A DNA stretch of 64,000 nt from positions 496,001 through 560,000 of the forward strand of contig AP026129.1 in NCBI GenBank assembly GCA_030295235.1. Direction: 5' to 3'. Both the position numbers and the translations under genes were made by a program. Positions 12,310 through 23,018 of this stretch are shown piece by piece. A model generated the notes under the pieces. That model saw only the letters and a program-made list of their open reading frames with translations. It had not been told where the DNA came from and made no database searches. How positions within the stretch are numbered: position 1 is the stretch's first letter; the number at the start of each line of letters is the position of its first letter. The DNA is from Fistulifera solaris (lineage: Eukaryota; Bacillariophyta; Bacillariophyceae; Naviculales; Stauroneidaceae).

Positions 12310-13298
12310 ATGAATAAAAACAATGTTATTGTCGTGAGCCAAGGAAACGCTTCCATTGCAGCAACAACCTATTTTCGAAGCGTTTCAACGAAGCTGTTCA
12401 AAATGTTGCTTTCTGCCACTGGCGATGATGGCATGGCTGTTATGTTGGATTCACACGATTTTGTGATTTGGCCAGCGACTTCGTCGAAGAGAAAGGTAAG
12501 TCATCAACGAAGATTATCAACAAGAACTTTAGATTGTTAATAACATAACTGTACTATAATCATTGTTTTATTTACTTATCACTATTGTTGTTGTTCAATT
12601 CCGATAGCGACCCATCCGACAAACGCCCGGCTCAAAGGAAAGCAAACGGCAAAACAATTGACCTTTAAGGGCATCCATCGACAGCCTCTGACAAAGCAGT
12701 CAAACCATCAGTCCGAAAGCCTATAAAATGGCGAGCAAATGCATCAAGGAACTGAATCACAGTTGCACGACCGGTCAAACCAATCGCACAACGACGCCAT
12801 GAAGCGATGGTAACTCTTACCGCGTCGGATGTCGCGATCAAATAGCCAAAGAACAAAGCAAAATGCAAGGGAAGGAAATACAATCAAACGATAGCATTGA
12901 AAGATTTATAAAAACAATTGCAAAACAAACATTATCCACAACGACCCCTGGGTGACAATTATGAGACGACCAAATGATGGAGCCGACGGAGAATCATGAC
13001 GAAGATTGTTTTTGAATTTTATGTTGTATACGTTCCGTTGTCCGCAATTGCGTAGGATAAGTAAGACGAAATAATAAATAATGAAGTTATGGAGGAATGA
13101 TTGTTTTGCGGATCGGAATGTCAAATTGGCGCCAATTAATCAGTGGGGTTTGAATGCCGGATGGTACGATGGAAGCGATTCGGTTAGGACTGGAACATCG
13201 TCACCCAGCTTCCTTCGTACGTTGACGTACGATGGATTGGGGGTACGATATTTTGGTTAGGAACGGGCCTGTGTAACTGTGTAACATATACTCCTTTG
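11503..13298. mobile_element. Candidate non-autonomous DNA element bounded by split inverted repeats
   Basis: The outer pair is 21 bp (11503-11523 against 13278-13298) and reads CAAAGGAGTATATGTTACAC plus one base. The inner pair is 27 bp (12020-12046 against 13243-13269), starts GGCCCGTTCCTAACCAAAAT, and is exact. In the right arm the two segments are only 8 bp apart, and the gap is a repeat of TGTGTAAC. In the left arm they are about 500 bp apart. The simplest reading is an inverted-repeat element whose left arm was split by a later insertion of about 0.5 kb (11524-12019). No transposase is visible and no target-site duplication was found by eye. Confidence 0.4.
12310..12661 (+). CDS. Small hypothetical protein with one intron, inside the inverted-repeat element
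   Basis: The ATG at 12310 starts MNKNNVIVVSQGNASIAATT. A textbook donor (AAG|GTAAGT at 12496) and an acceptor (CCGATAG, ending 12607) remove 112 bp. The reading continues RPIRQTPGSKESKRQNN to a TGA at 12659-12661, giving about 79 residues with a basic tail. No family is recognised. The good splice sites are the only support. It lies within the candidate mobile element, so it may be element-borne. Confidence 0.3.
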
Positions 13299-13465
13299 CT
13301 TGTCCTGGGACGTCCGCGCACCTTTTTCATTGGAAGGGAGCATCTAAACAAGTCCTCAATAGCCAAGAAAAAAAATTCATGGTGTGAGATATTCTTTTAA
13401 ATTTGGATAACGCGAGAGCTTTCAGACGTATACTTTCCCGCAGCCATAAAATTCTAGCGAACGAC
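12662..13465. other. Intergenic region with the right arm of the inverted-repeat element
   Basis: It holds the right copies of the inverted repeats (13243-13298) and the presumed promoter of the Rieske-like gene. The open frames on both strands look non-coding. Confidence 0.5.
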
Positions 13466-14047
13466 ATGAAAGCCGAGTTAGTTTCTTTGCTCGTTCTCAG
13501 CGCGAGCTCATTTGCCCCAATAACGGAATGTTTTAATCTGGTCTTTATGGGAACACGTCGAGGAAAAGGCAATTTGAATCGACAACTATCAGAGGAAAAT
13601 GAAAATGTGAACCGAGTTGCCTCAATAAACAAAGGAAAAGGTCAAGAAATCACCGGTGTCACTCTGCCAGCGAGTGGGAATATCAAAGGATGGGAATTTG
13701 GCGAAGCAACGAAAATGGCCTGTGCCAATGTGAATGGTCAATTCTATGCCATTCAGGGCGATTGTCCGCGCTGCGGCTTCGATCTCTGGAAAGGTGACCT
13801 TATCAACGATGAGGCGTTTGAAGACATCCCTCTGATTGCTTGCCCAACTTGCTCTACGACATATGGGCTAAGGACTGGTAAGCCTGGACCTCCCTTGAAG
13901 CGCACTGGCTTGCAAAGCTTTGTATCTGGACTTGCCAAGTCAGCTACATCCGAGAAATCCGCAAATGACGCACAAACATATCAAATCACTCGCGACGAAG
14001 ATGGGAGAGTCTATTGTCGAGAGAGAAAGAAACGACAGTTAAACTAA
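13466..14047 (+). CDS. Plastid-targeted Rieske-fold protein with Cys replacing the usual His ligands
   Basis: From the ATG at 13466 the protein has about 193 residues and begins with a hydrophobic signal peptide, MKAELVSLLVLSASSFAP, that contains an ASAFAP-type plastid import motif (SSFAP). The C-terminal domain carries GDCPRCGFDLWKG and, about 30 residues later, IACPTCSTTYGLRTG, placed like the two loops of a Rieske [2Fe-2S] domain. Classic Rieske loops are CxH and CxxH; here each is CxxC, so four cysteines are available. This recalls plant PSB33/TEF5, a Rieske-like plastid protein. Whether it binds iron-sulphur, zinc or nothing cannot be read from sequence. An upstream TTG would extend the frame, but ATG plus signal peptide fits better. 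Confidence 0.7.
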   Translation: MKAELVSLLVLSASSFAPITECFNLVFMGTRRGKGNLNRQLSEENENVNRVASINKGKGQEITGVTLPASGNIKGWEFGEATKMACANVNGQFYAIQGDCPRCGFDLWKGDLINDEAFEDIPLIACPTCSTTYGLRTGKPGPPLKRTGLQSFVSGLAKSATSEKSANDAQTYQITRDEDGRVYCRERKKRQLN

Positions 14048-14055
14048 GCTTACAA

Positions 14056-15360
14056 CTAAGTCTTCTTGGGTTTGCGTTTCTTCTCTTCGTTTCGTTTTTG
14101 AATCTTTTTTGCTTTCGAAACTAGCTTTCTGGCTTTTTCAAGATCACCAACTCCAATTATCTCGGAGCGCTTCAAGTGTTTGTCGGTTTTGGGTTGGTTT
14201 AATCCATCTTCGTGTTTTCGCTTCTTGGTTTCTTTGACGTCTCCGGCGACGCCATCATCGCCATTTTCGGAGTACGAGTATGCAACTAGACAGGTGATCC
14301 GAGCTCCAGTTCCAAGTTGTGTGCTGTCAACTATTTCTACGGCCAACTCTTCGTCGTCCGAGTCGCTACTAACACGACCATCGTCACTCTCTTCTTCACT
14401 GTCTTCTTCGCGATGATTCACCGAGGCATTTTTATTAGCAAGCTTATCTTGCTTGATCATATTCACCGAACCTTGCAGGTTCATGAGACTTATTACCCCG
14501 GCACTGGTTGCTGTCACCACATGGTAGTCTTGAACCGCTTGTATGCATTTAAATCGTTCTTCTCCAGCAACTGGTCCTTCCACGGCCTCAATTGCCATCA
14601 CAGCGAAGCGCTCTTGTTCATTTGGATCGACACTTTTAGGAACATCTAAAACCGGCAATGAACCGTCGTTGCACGCGGCTACAAGGAACATACCGTCATC
14701 TCCTTCGATGAAACACACCTGATTGACTCTTGATGGCAATTCAATATCTAGCAAATCCGAACCGCTTGCTACATCTCTGACCGTAACATGAGATCCGTAA
14801 CCAAATCCGTACGACGAACCGTCACTCGCCCATACAACTGTGTCGATCGACTCCTTTGAGGCAATTTTTGTCGAGAACGCCAATCGACCTCTGGTCAAAT
14901 CCCAAAGCTTGAGCTTTCCATCTCGAGACCCTCCAGTCAAAGCCATTTTTCCAGTGGGATGCACTGCTATGCTAGAGACTCCGCCTTCGTGCCCTTTCAA
15001 TACATGCTGTACGCTCCAATCGCGTTTTTTATAAATCACGATGTGGCCTTCCGAAAAACCGACCAGACAGTGATTTTGAGCAAAGCTCGAACAACAGGGC
15101 GTTCCATATGCCGACGGAGTCCGAACTTCTCCAGTGTCAGTTTGTCGCTTCGCAAAATTGTGAGTCTTTATAACTTCATCGTATCCACAAGAAACTACCG
15201 TGTGCTGAGTGTCTTGATGAGCGACGCTTCGAATGCTTCCGATGTGACTGGGGGACGCGAACACAATCTCGAATTTGTTCTTTCTCGTGGTTAACTCCCA
15301 TCCAGCGAGAACTCCATCATAGGTACCTGCGGCAACGATTACACGAAACGAGTCTGTCAT
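14056..15360 (-). CDS. PAK1IP1: WD40 ribosome-biogenesis protein PAK1IP1/MAK11
   Basis: In yeast and animals this nucleolar WD-repeat protein acts in 60S ribosome maturation, and in animals it also binds PAK1. The 434-residue protein begins MTDSFRVIVAAGTYDGVLAG (ATG at 15360). WD repeats include VVSCGYDEVIKTHNF, LKGHEGGVSSIAVHPTGKMA and GGSRDGKLKLWDLTRGRLAF, which line up with human PAK1IP1. An acidic stretch (EEDSEEESDDGR) and a Lys-rich tail ending KRNEEKKRKPKKT match the family's nucleolar basic end. Its stop lies only 8 bp from the stop of the convergent Rieske-like gene, so the transcripts probably overlap at their 3' ends. Confidence 0.85.
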   Translation of the reverse strand: MTDSFRVIVAAGTYDGVLAGWELTTRKNKFEIVFASPSHIGSIRSVAHQDTQHTVVSCGYDEVIKTHNFAKRQTDTGEVRTPSAYGTPCCSSFAQNHCLVGFSEGHIVIYKKRDWSVQHVLKGHEGGVSSIAVHPTGKMALTGGSRDGKLKLWDLTRGRLAFSTKIASKESIDTVVWASDGSSYGFGYGSHVTVRDVASGSDLLDIELPSRVNQVCFIEGDDGMFLVAACNDGSLPVLDVPKSVDPNEQERFAVMAIEAVEGPVAGEERFKCIQAVQDYHVVTATSAGVISLMNLQGSVNMIKQDKLANKNASVNHREEDSEEESDDGRVSSDSDDEELAVEIVDSTQLGTGARITCLVAYSYSENGDDGVAGDVKETKKRKHEDGLNQPKTDKHLKRSEIIGVGDLEKARKLVSKAKKIQKRNEEKKRKPKKT

Positions 15361-16295
15361 GGTAATGATAATGCTAACAACAAGTATCGAGGTTTCGGGT
15401 ATGTCGAAAAGAACAAGAAAAAAGGAATGGAATGCGAGCAAGACGAGATTGGATTTTTTGGATGGCAGGGAAACACGATGACGTACAGACGAGCAATCTT
15501 TAACCTTATGCTTATGAGGTTTGCTTTCTCCGAGTTTTTATGAGTGTTGTTGAACTCACACTTTGGACAACTCTTTTCAACGCTATTCGACGTTGCATAT
15601 TAATTATAATGCTGAAAATAGTATTCCGCGAACATTGCAAACGTAACTCATTTACTTATAGCAGATCGAAGGGAAATGAGGCAGTACAAGTACCGGTACG
15701 GTACCTGGTATTCTGTGTCGAAAAATCTTGACTCATGACTGGATCGCAGTCGTGGCTTCCGAGAATTCACACTTCGGGCTATAGTAACATTGCAATTTAA
15801 CAATTTTCAACGCTTTTCGGCGCGAAAAAATTGATATTTGCATTAGTAACGGAAACGATGTCCAAGGTCATAGCACAAGTATTCTTAATGAAACGTATTA
15901 ATTGAGCAAAATAGTCGAAATTGTGGCAGCCTGTCTCGGATAAACCTTGGTTCGTGACTGGATTGCTGTCTTGGCAACAAGTGGAGGACGCTTTCAAATC
16001 AATTCAACCGATGTCATCTAGTTGCTACAACCATTATTCTATTTTCAAAAACCTCTAGCTCATCAGTATCCACGGGTCTTAAAGCTTGCCTTAGAGAACC
16101 GGAGTAGTTCACTGTGCGGAAGCGACAAAGAAACACCTACCACAAGAGGACACTGGTGCCCCGAATGGTTCCATGACCGAGCGCAACAGTCTATGGCTAG
16201 AACACTGGTCAAAGGCTCTATTTCGCTTAGAGATGAATTAAGTTAGGCACGGGGGCTGCACGCTGTATTGTTCTCTGTCTTCTGCTCAATATGCT
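15361..16295. other. Intergenic region without a supported gene
   Basis: The open frames are short. A loose repeat of about 30 bp (CTTG..TC.TGACTGGAT) occurs near 15728 and 15948. CGGTACGGTACC-type palindromic words occur near 15690, as elsewhere in the window's intergenic DNA. Confidence 0.5.
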
Positions 16296-16733
16296 CTAAA
16301 AATTTTCCGTTGAAAGTAATAACAACTCTTTTTCGCCATTCGTCCCAATAACTGTCCCTACGTCCACGTAGAAGTCTATAGCGGACATGATTCCATCACC
16401 ACACTGTTCGTTGATAATCGTTTTGATGGCCTCGCCATAATGTGTGACAGCTTCATAAGTTCGGTAAACGTTCGGCTCCTTTAAAATTTCATCGTTGAAG
16501 GTTCTCATCGGAAAGTCATTTTGCATTGATTCCAAGTCTGCAGCCGTAATAGCAGGTAAGGCCGCGCTCAATTTTGCTGCGGTATCTTTTCTTAGCTTGG
16601 CCTGCCCCAAGAGTAGCTGAGCACAATAAGCGTTCGTCACTCCAAGCTTGGAGGCAAGATCATCGTAGCTCAATCCAGACGCAGCCTTGGCGGCTAAAAC
16701 GCGCTCTACTCTTTCGGCAGTCGATGTAGGCAT
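16296..16733 (-). CDS. cynS: Cyanase (cyanate hydratase)
   Basis: Cyanase decomposes cyanate with bicarbonate to ammonia and CO2; the bacterial enzyme is a homodecamer. From the ATG at 16733 the product has 145 residues against 156 in E. coli. The N-terminal half is the helix-turn-helix-like domain (SYDDLASKLGVTNAYCAQLL). The C-terminal half holds VYRTYEAVTHYGEAIKTII and GDGIMSAIDFYVDVGTV, which contain the catalytic Arg, Glu and Ser. The end (ELLLLSTENF) is shorter and less conserved than the usual VVITFNGKWLPY-like tail. No plastid or mitochondrial leader is convincing, so it is probably cytosolic. A TATA-like ATTATATACC lies about 190 bp upstream of the ATG. Confidence 0.93.
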   Translation of the reverse strand: MPTSTAERVERVLAAKAASGLSYDDLASKLGVTNAYCAQLLLGQAKLRKDTAAKLSAALPAITAADLESMQNDFPMRTFNDEILKEPNVYRTYEAVTHYGEAIKTIINEQCGDGIMSAIDFYVDVGTVIGTNGEKELLLLSTENF

Positions 16734-17049
16734 GGTTTTCGTTTCACTAGAATCGAGATATGAATCGTGTGAAAAAGTTGTGAGAGCAGCGTGTGTCTGA
16801 CAAGATTGGAAAATAATTGGGATGTTATCGAAACTCTTCGTCTCCGTGATCTGTGACGTTGGCGCAGCGTCTGCCGGCACTTGCACTCAAGACATTTTCG
16901 CCGGCAGCACGACAGAAGAACCGGTATATAATCCACCGTTTTCCATAGCCTTAGGTATAAAAAGAAAATTTCTCTTTGCTAACCTTACTGGTACCAGTTT
17001 CGCTCTTTTGAATTTGATGGCTCTAGGAAATAAATAACCTTACAAAGTT

Positions 17050-19925
17050 TCAAATATTAGCTGCTGACATTTTTTGGCGGAAAAAGGTGAACAACTTTTG
17101 CCCAGTGACTGGTCCGGCGACTCGTCGCAATTCATCTCGAGACATGTCACACAATTCCGCTAGACAGTCGCAGTTCTGCATGATTTTCCGCGCAGAGTGA
17201 ATGTTTACACCAGGCAAACGCAGCAGCATATCTCGGGCAACTTCATTGATCTCATCGCTCTCGCTGCTGGATTCGAAGAATGAATCTTCTAGTTCGTTGC
17301 GACCGATTTCCATCGCTCGTTCGACGTCTACTTCATCGTGGTTCTTCTTAAGATCTTTGAATATTTTCAGCGTATCATGGGGACTTTTGGACCACAAGAT
17401 GCGGAGCTGAGGAAAGTGCATGGTCAACAAGCAAATCTTTGAGCAAATAGAGTCGCTTCTGATCTCCACCCCAATTTCACTAGCATTCTGAAGACAGAAA
17501 GATTTTGCAGGATCAAACTCGATCAGTAAACATGGCACCTTGTAGTACTTGACCATGGATTCCACCTGGGTGTACAACCGTCCACTGGCGAAGCTTCCAA
17601 AAGATCGCTGATACTCTTCCGTTCAACGCAGTGGACACTGCTTAATACAAAATCACCAACAATTAGTGTAACTGGAGCTAATCGCATCCCGCCTTGGTGC
17701 AAAATCGACGGTAGCACAGACCGAAATTCTCTCACATCGACGGCAATATCTCTCTTTTCTTCGTTTGCCTTACGGCCCTTACGACTGTCGAAAGCGAGCG
17801 GTAAACTCCCTCCCATGTAAGTCCCACCAAGAGACCCCTGAGCTAATGCGTGCTGCATTTCCTGAGTAGTCGTTGCGCAGTGCAATGCAGGTGGTGACAT
17901 CATTTTCTTGTGATTGATAAGACGCTCGAACGTGTTCTGTTCTCTTTCGAGCGATTTCATAAATATCTTGTCTTCTGCACTCGCTTGGAACATCAAGAAG
18001 TATACCTCGATTTGCACATCTGAAAGTGCCGCGTGGATCTCGACCGCACGCACAAACGTAATGTCCGTGTCATAAAATAGTACGTATCGCGGCGACAAAT
18101 CTTGTAGCAACAATGACGGTTGATCCAAGCTGGCATAACTTTTCAGAACAATTCGAAGTTCGTCTGGAAACGAAAGCGTGAAATGATCATCTTGTGTATT
18201 CAAAGGTGATGCTTCGTACTCTAGGTCATTTGAATCGTCATGTTCTGCCAAATCAACTGCCTCGTCCAAGACAGCGTTCCGCTCAAGATCTTCCGTCTGC
18301 ATAGTAGCCTCACCGCGGGCCTTTTCTCGCGTGATACGACGCCTCTTCCGTACAAAATTGGGAATATGATTGATGGGAGCATTTTGGCGACGCTTTCGCT
18401 TCGACTGGTCTCCAAATAAAATGCGGCGACAACGACTTTCTTCTTCCAATAAAACACGACTTTCTTCCGACAATGTCTCTACTCCGCCGTTCACCGTTAT
18501 GGAGCGACTTCGATCATTTTGCTGCTCTAGAAACCTCAGCCAGCGAAACAAAAGGGCTCGATTTCCCTGAACGAGATAATCCTTTACCGCGGCCATAGTT
18601 CTATCATCTTTGACGAGGACCAAGATATTCGTTGGACCAGCCGCTCTGTCAGCAACCTCTTTCTCAAACTTCTCTCGAATCTCCGATAAGACTGTGCGAA
18701 GTAAGCGCCATTTGGGGCTCTCTTCCAACACTGGCTGACACTTCAAAACAGGATTCGGTACTTGCTTCGTCGGAAGAGGTCGGTGGAGCGTAAACAATCG
18801 CTCTTTCGCTTTTCGAAACAAGACGTCCGCAGCTGGCGTCAGTAGCCACATAGAGGGGTGTCTCGATGCGGCACTCATGCTTTGAATGCTCAGTAAGAGT
18901 TTGTAGAAGCTGACGCAATCGTAGGTGAGTAGATTTTGGAATAGAGTTCTCAATGTTCGAAGATCTTGAATGAGTTGCTTCGTCTCTGGTGATAAACGAT
19001 GCCAATCATGCTCCAGATTTCTCGATAGCGCCTGATCCAAAGGGTTTGTAACGAGGTTTTCTACAGTAAATTGCTCTCCGTCCAACAACAAGGTGAGATT
19101 GGCTAGTGCTTTGGATTCTTTGAGTTTTCGAATGACCGTCTGCAACGCCACAGCAATGGCTTGTTGCATCTCTTTTGCAGGGGAGACAATTCCTGATGCA
19201 GCTCAATGACCTTTGGTGGATTTCGACCCTCCAACTCTTCTCGTATAGAATCATGGAAGCGTGGATACAAGTAGAGTCGTTGTACATGAAGAGCCTTGAG
19301 AATTTTGTCGACCTTACTGAAGCCCGACATGACTTGCTCGGGCGATTCTGATATTGCTTTGACAAATGCTGCCTCATTACTGTTGCTAGAAGATGATTGA
19401 AATTGACGTTGTGATTGAATAATCCGAATAATGAAAGCTTCCGTGGATGTTTCGGTCACTTGCTCCGCGTGCGCCACCAATAAGCCATCGATTTGAATGG
19501 AATCAATCGTTGCCGTCAATAGATCCACAATTAAAATCCGACTAGTAATCACGAAAACACCCCCTTGCTGATACAAAGCCGCCCGTTCTTTGCTCTGCCC
19601 TGCTTCATTTGTTAAAATGGTGGGCAAAATTTCGGGAGGCGTCCCCCAGCTGGTTAAAATATTCAAGAGAGCCGTGCGCTCCCGCTTCGCGATGCAGTCC
19701 CAGTACAAGCACGAGAGGCGGTTTCCCATCTTTCTTCTTTGTTTCCTCTTCTGCATAATGCCCCTCTTCTGGATCCGCATAAAACCGCACCAACGAAGCC
19801 AGCAGCATATCCGACTGCAAACCCTTTCCCAGCACCGCTAGTCCGTCTTCATCGTACAATTGACCGAAGATTTCGGCAAGATACGAAGGAAGAAGACCTT
19901 GCGGCACAAAGGCTTTATCTTCCAT
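17050..19925 (-). CDS. ERCC4: XPF/ERCC4/Rad1 structure-specific DNA repair endonuclease
   Basis: XPF pairs with ERCC1 and cuts 5' of lesions in nucleotide excision repair and at crosslinks. The ATG at 19925 starts MEDKAFVPQGLLPSYLAEIF. The degenerate helicase part includes GGVFVITSRILIVDLLTATI and LYLYPRFHDSIREELEG, both close to human XPF. The nuclease core has GDFVLSSVHCVERKSISDLL, containing the catalytic V-ERK-xxx-D, then KVPCLLIEFDPAKSFCL and FPQLRILWSKSPH. A tandem helix-hairpin-helix domain (LLRLPGVNIHSARKIMQN) closes the protein. One-base frame jumps occur near 19685 (GGG run), 19172 (A run) and 17595 (C run). Since flanks align with XPF on both sides of every jump, a functional gene with consensus errors is likelier than a pseudogene. 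No intron is needed. Confidence 0.9.
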
Positions 19926-20425
19926 ATCTATTGTTTGCAAGAACACATGAATATGATTGAATATAAAGTTTGTTCTTGACCCAAGTGCTCCGCCTATTTG
20001 AAAGTAGTGTTGCAAATGGAGAAAATGGTGCAGCGGGCTGGAGGAGAAATGCAAATGTCACAATGTTGCAGATGACGTTTTATGGTATACCGGGTACAGT
20101 TATATTATGAAGTAACGTGTCACGGACGAAGGAAGGACGAAGAGACCCTACCCCTGCCTGCCCTACTGTAAAGTTTAGAATGCGTTTCAATTCTCAACGG
20201 TTTGGGTTTCTTTCAAAAATTCCCACCGTCGTCCCCGCGTGTCAATCCAAAACGATGAAAATCACAAAAAAATCAAGAACGAGGGCAAAAAATACGGCGT
20301 GTAATATCAATAGCTTTAGAGTGAAAGAGCTTCATTCAGCTCTAAAGATTCAACGCGCATTTGAATTATCTGCGTAGTCGCGTAGTCGGAAGAAGTAGAC
20401 AAGCGATTGAGTAATATTGTTTAGA
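19926..20425. other. Divergent promoter region of XPF and the PH-domain gene
   Basis: No gene or RNA is visible in these 500 bp between two divergent starts. The only notable features are purine-rich runs such as AAATCAAGAACGAGGGCAAA. Confidence 0.5.
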
Positions 20426-22878
20426 ATGACGAATCTCGAGAGATCGGTGGCGGATCCAATAGAGCGAAGTAATGATGCACTCGCTATGAACACAGATGCA
20501 TTGCCTGATGTCGCTGCACAGCAACAGCAGCAAATAGACGCATTAGAGAAACAACTCGCAGTACAATCACTTCAAGAAGGGACATCTCCGATAATGACGA
20601 AAGATATGGGCGACTGCAACGACAGCTTCAATCAAATAGAGATGGGAAGTAATCACTCAGGTTCCTCTTTCTCCGTAGCCGGAGACCAGTTGGTGTTTAG
20701 TGACACGGAAACATCCAACCAGACGAGCTTGTACACGCCTTACAAACTCCAGTCGATCACTACTTCGTGTTTTACGGCAGGGATAGAGGAAGATGATATT
20801 ATGGAAAATGAAGATGCCCGATTTGCAGCTCTCAGTTTTGTTGCGGAGCATCGGATATTTATGAAAGCTGCTTTGATGTTGTTGAATGAAAGAGACAAGA
20901 AAGCACCGCAATTGGGAATGTTAGATCCTATTATCATTAAAGCCGGTCCACTCAAGAAAGCCGCGCACTTGGTAAATGGCGTTTGGAAAGTCAAATACGT
21001 GGAAATCCGTCGAGGTATGTTCTCGTACTATGAAAATGCCGTCTCGCGAGATTCGACGGGAGAAGAAGAATTGATGCGCAAAGACATTCCCCTTGAAGCA
21101 TCTTCGTGTACTTGCCGACCAGTCAAGCTGCATCAAAAGGCGTTTAATTTTACGCCGCTGGGGGCTTTGTTCGAGTTAAGTGTCAACGGGTCGAAACGCC
21201 TTTGGATGGCGAATTCGCGTGACGAGAGACATACATGGATGCACGCTATCCAGCATGCGATAGTAGGTGGGTCCGTGACGCGCGGTGATTCTTTTCTAGA
21301 CGGTTCGGGGGACAACAAGAAAGGTATTGACCCTCGGTCTCCGTTCCGAGACAACTTGAGACTGTTTGCGAAGTCGCAAAGCAAAATGAGAAATGCTAGA
21401 TCTATGCAAGATTATATTGCTGAATTACGAGGTATTTTAAATCATTCTTTGGAAGTGCCGATCAAATGGGTTGCCCGACAAGCGATCATATCCGGAGGTG
21501 ATGAAATGGAGGGTGCTTTTCGCGAAGAAACGATCGATTTATCCGTCGACCAGTTGTGGCGTGATCTGCAGAGAGACTCTATCAAGATCGACGGAGTTGT
21601 TTATCAAGGAGATGTAGGCCATGGACCAGAGCGTATTACTGCCGCTTTGCTTCGACGAATCCTCGATGTAAGCCAAACGGGAGACGCGGCTCGGTCGCTG
21701 AGCGAATCACAAGCACTCGCTCTTGCTCGCGATGCTCTTTTAGCCGGTAACAGGACTCGTACTGGGGGCGATTCTTACTTCTGTATAAAGTCGCTTTGCA
21801 AGAATGATAACTTGGTAGTGATCGTTCCGAAAGCGGGTAAAGTCGAACCAACATCGCTAGAAGTTTGCGAGGATAATTCTGACAATTCGCTACACAGTCG
21901 ACTAGACAGCAAGAAAGGATGGATCAAAACAAGAAACTTGTTAAGCCGTACTTGGAAGCGGCGATTTTTCGTTTTATCAGAGGGAACCCTGAGCTATTAC
22001 GAAGGGGCTTTACCGCGACCACATGGATTGAAAGGGCAGATGTTCATGAAAGACGCTACAATTGCTCTTAAGCATAGAGATCACAAAAACGAATTGGTGC
22101 TATCGATTACTGTAAACGAAGGGACTCCTACACTTCGCGAATCTCTGCTGTTATTTGAATCGAAGAACGCGCTGATCGATTGGATTTACGCTTTAGAATG
22201 TACAGCCCGCTCAAAGTATGTCACTCAGCAACGAAGAAAGTCTCGGCGGAGAACCAGTCTCAAGATTCCTCACGAGGAGCTCGAAGCCTCTTGTTCGGAC
22301 ATAGCTACGTCAGCAAAGGATGCTACGTTCAACCATCTTGAAGTTCTTGGGATTGGCGAAGAGCAGATCATCAGTCGCGTGGATCGAATATCGCGCCGAA
22401 CTAGCGCAGCGCTGAAGATAACAGTCAAAGCATGGACAGAGTACAAAATTTGTACGGTTGATCCCGAAGGAGACGAGTCTTTAGACACTTGGGCCACTGT
22501 GCGGACTGACTTCCTACAGGAGCTTAAAATGACAGGTGGTCCTAACGGTCGCATCACCCGCGGGGAAGAGACAGTAAGGGTCTCCGTACTTGATTGCATT
22601 GGCGGATCATCAGAGCCGGCGACTGCATCTCCTAAACGTTCCAAAAGCCTCAGGCTATTTTTAAGAACCAACGGAAGCAACGAGGAATCAAATAGCTTGG
22701 AGCTTGTGCGCGCCAAGGACGCCCTTGCTCTTCCATCTCCAGCATCGGAGGAACTTTCGGATGCTCAAACATCACCAACAGGTCGGAATTCTCACCCATT
22801 CTCATCAAAAAGATCGGAGCCGGTGAAATAGACCAACTTCTTCCGTCGGCACCGAGTATTGAGGAAGAAGAGGAGTAA
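20426..22878 (+). CDS. Protein with two pleckstrin-homology domains
   Basis: PH domains bind phosphoinositides or proteins at membranes. From the ATG at 20426 the protein has about 817 residues. The first ~165 are low complexity with a Gln run. The first PH domain spans about 169-280 (KAGPLKKAAHLVNGVWKVKY to the final helix WMANSRDERHTWMHAIQHAI). The second spans about 495-592 (KKGWIKTRNLLSRTWKRRFF to ALIDWIYALECTARS); each ends with the invariant PH-helix Trp. The simple frame stops at 22831. A one-base change near 22715 in a G or C run would instead read GGTFGCSNITNRSEFSP and end in a Glu run at 22878, which looks more natural. The middle and C-terminal parts match no family I know. Confidence 0.75.
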
Positions 22879-23018
22879 GTCAGATTTTTGGCATTATTCA
22901 GTACCTCCATCATCTGTTTCGTAAAGAAAAGACTTAATACCCCTTGTACAAATGCATTTAAAAGCTGCGTGAGTGTGACAGCTCGACAAGCCATATCACA
23001 TCAATAGTAAACTCGACC

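Noticed and set aside
15725-15975. Repeat of TGACTGGAT-containing ~30-bp words
   Set aside because: There are only two poorly matching copies; too weak to call an element.
17050-19925. XPF as a pseudogene
   Set aside because: Catalytic and structural motifs are intact on both sides of each one-base jump, and neighbouring unrelated genes show the same fault.
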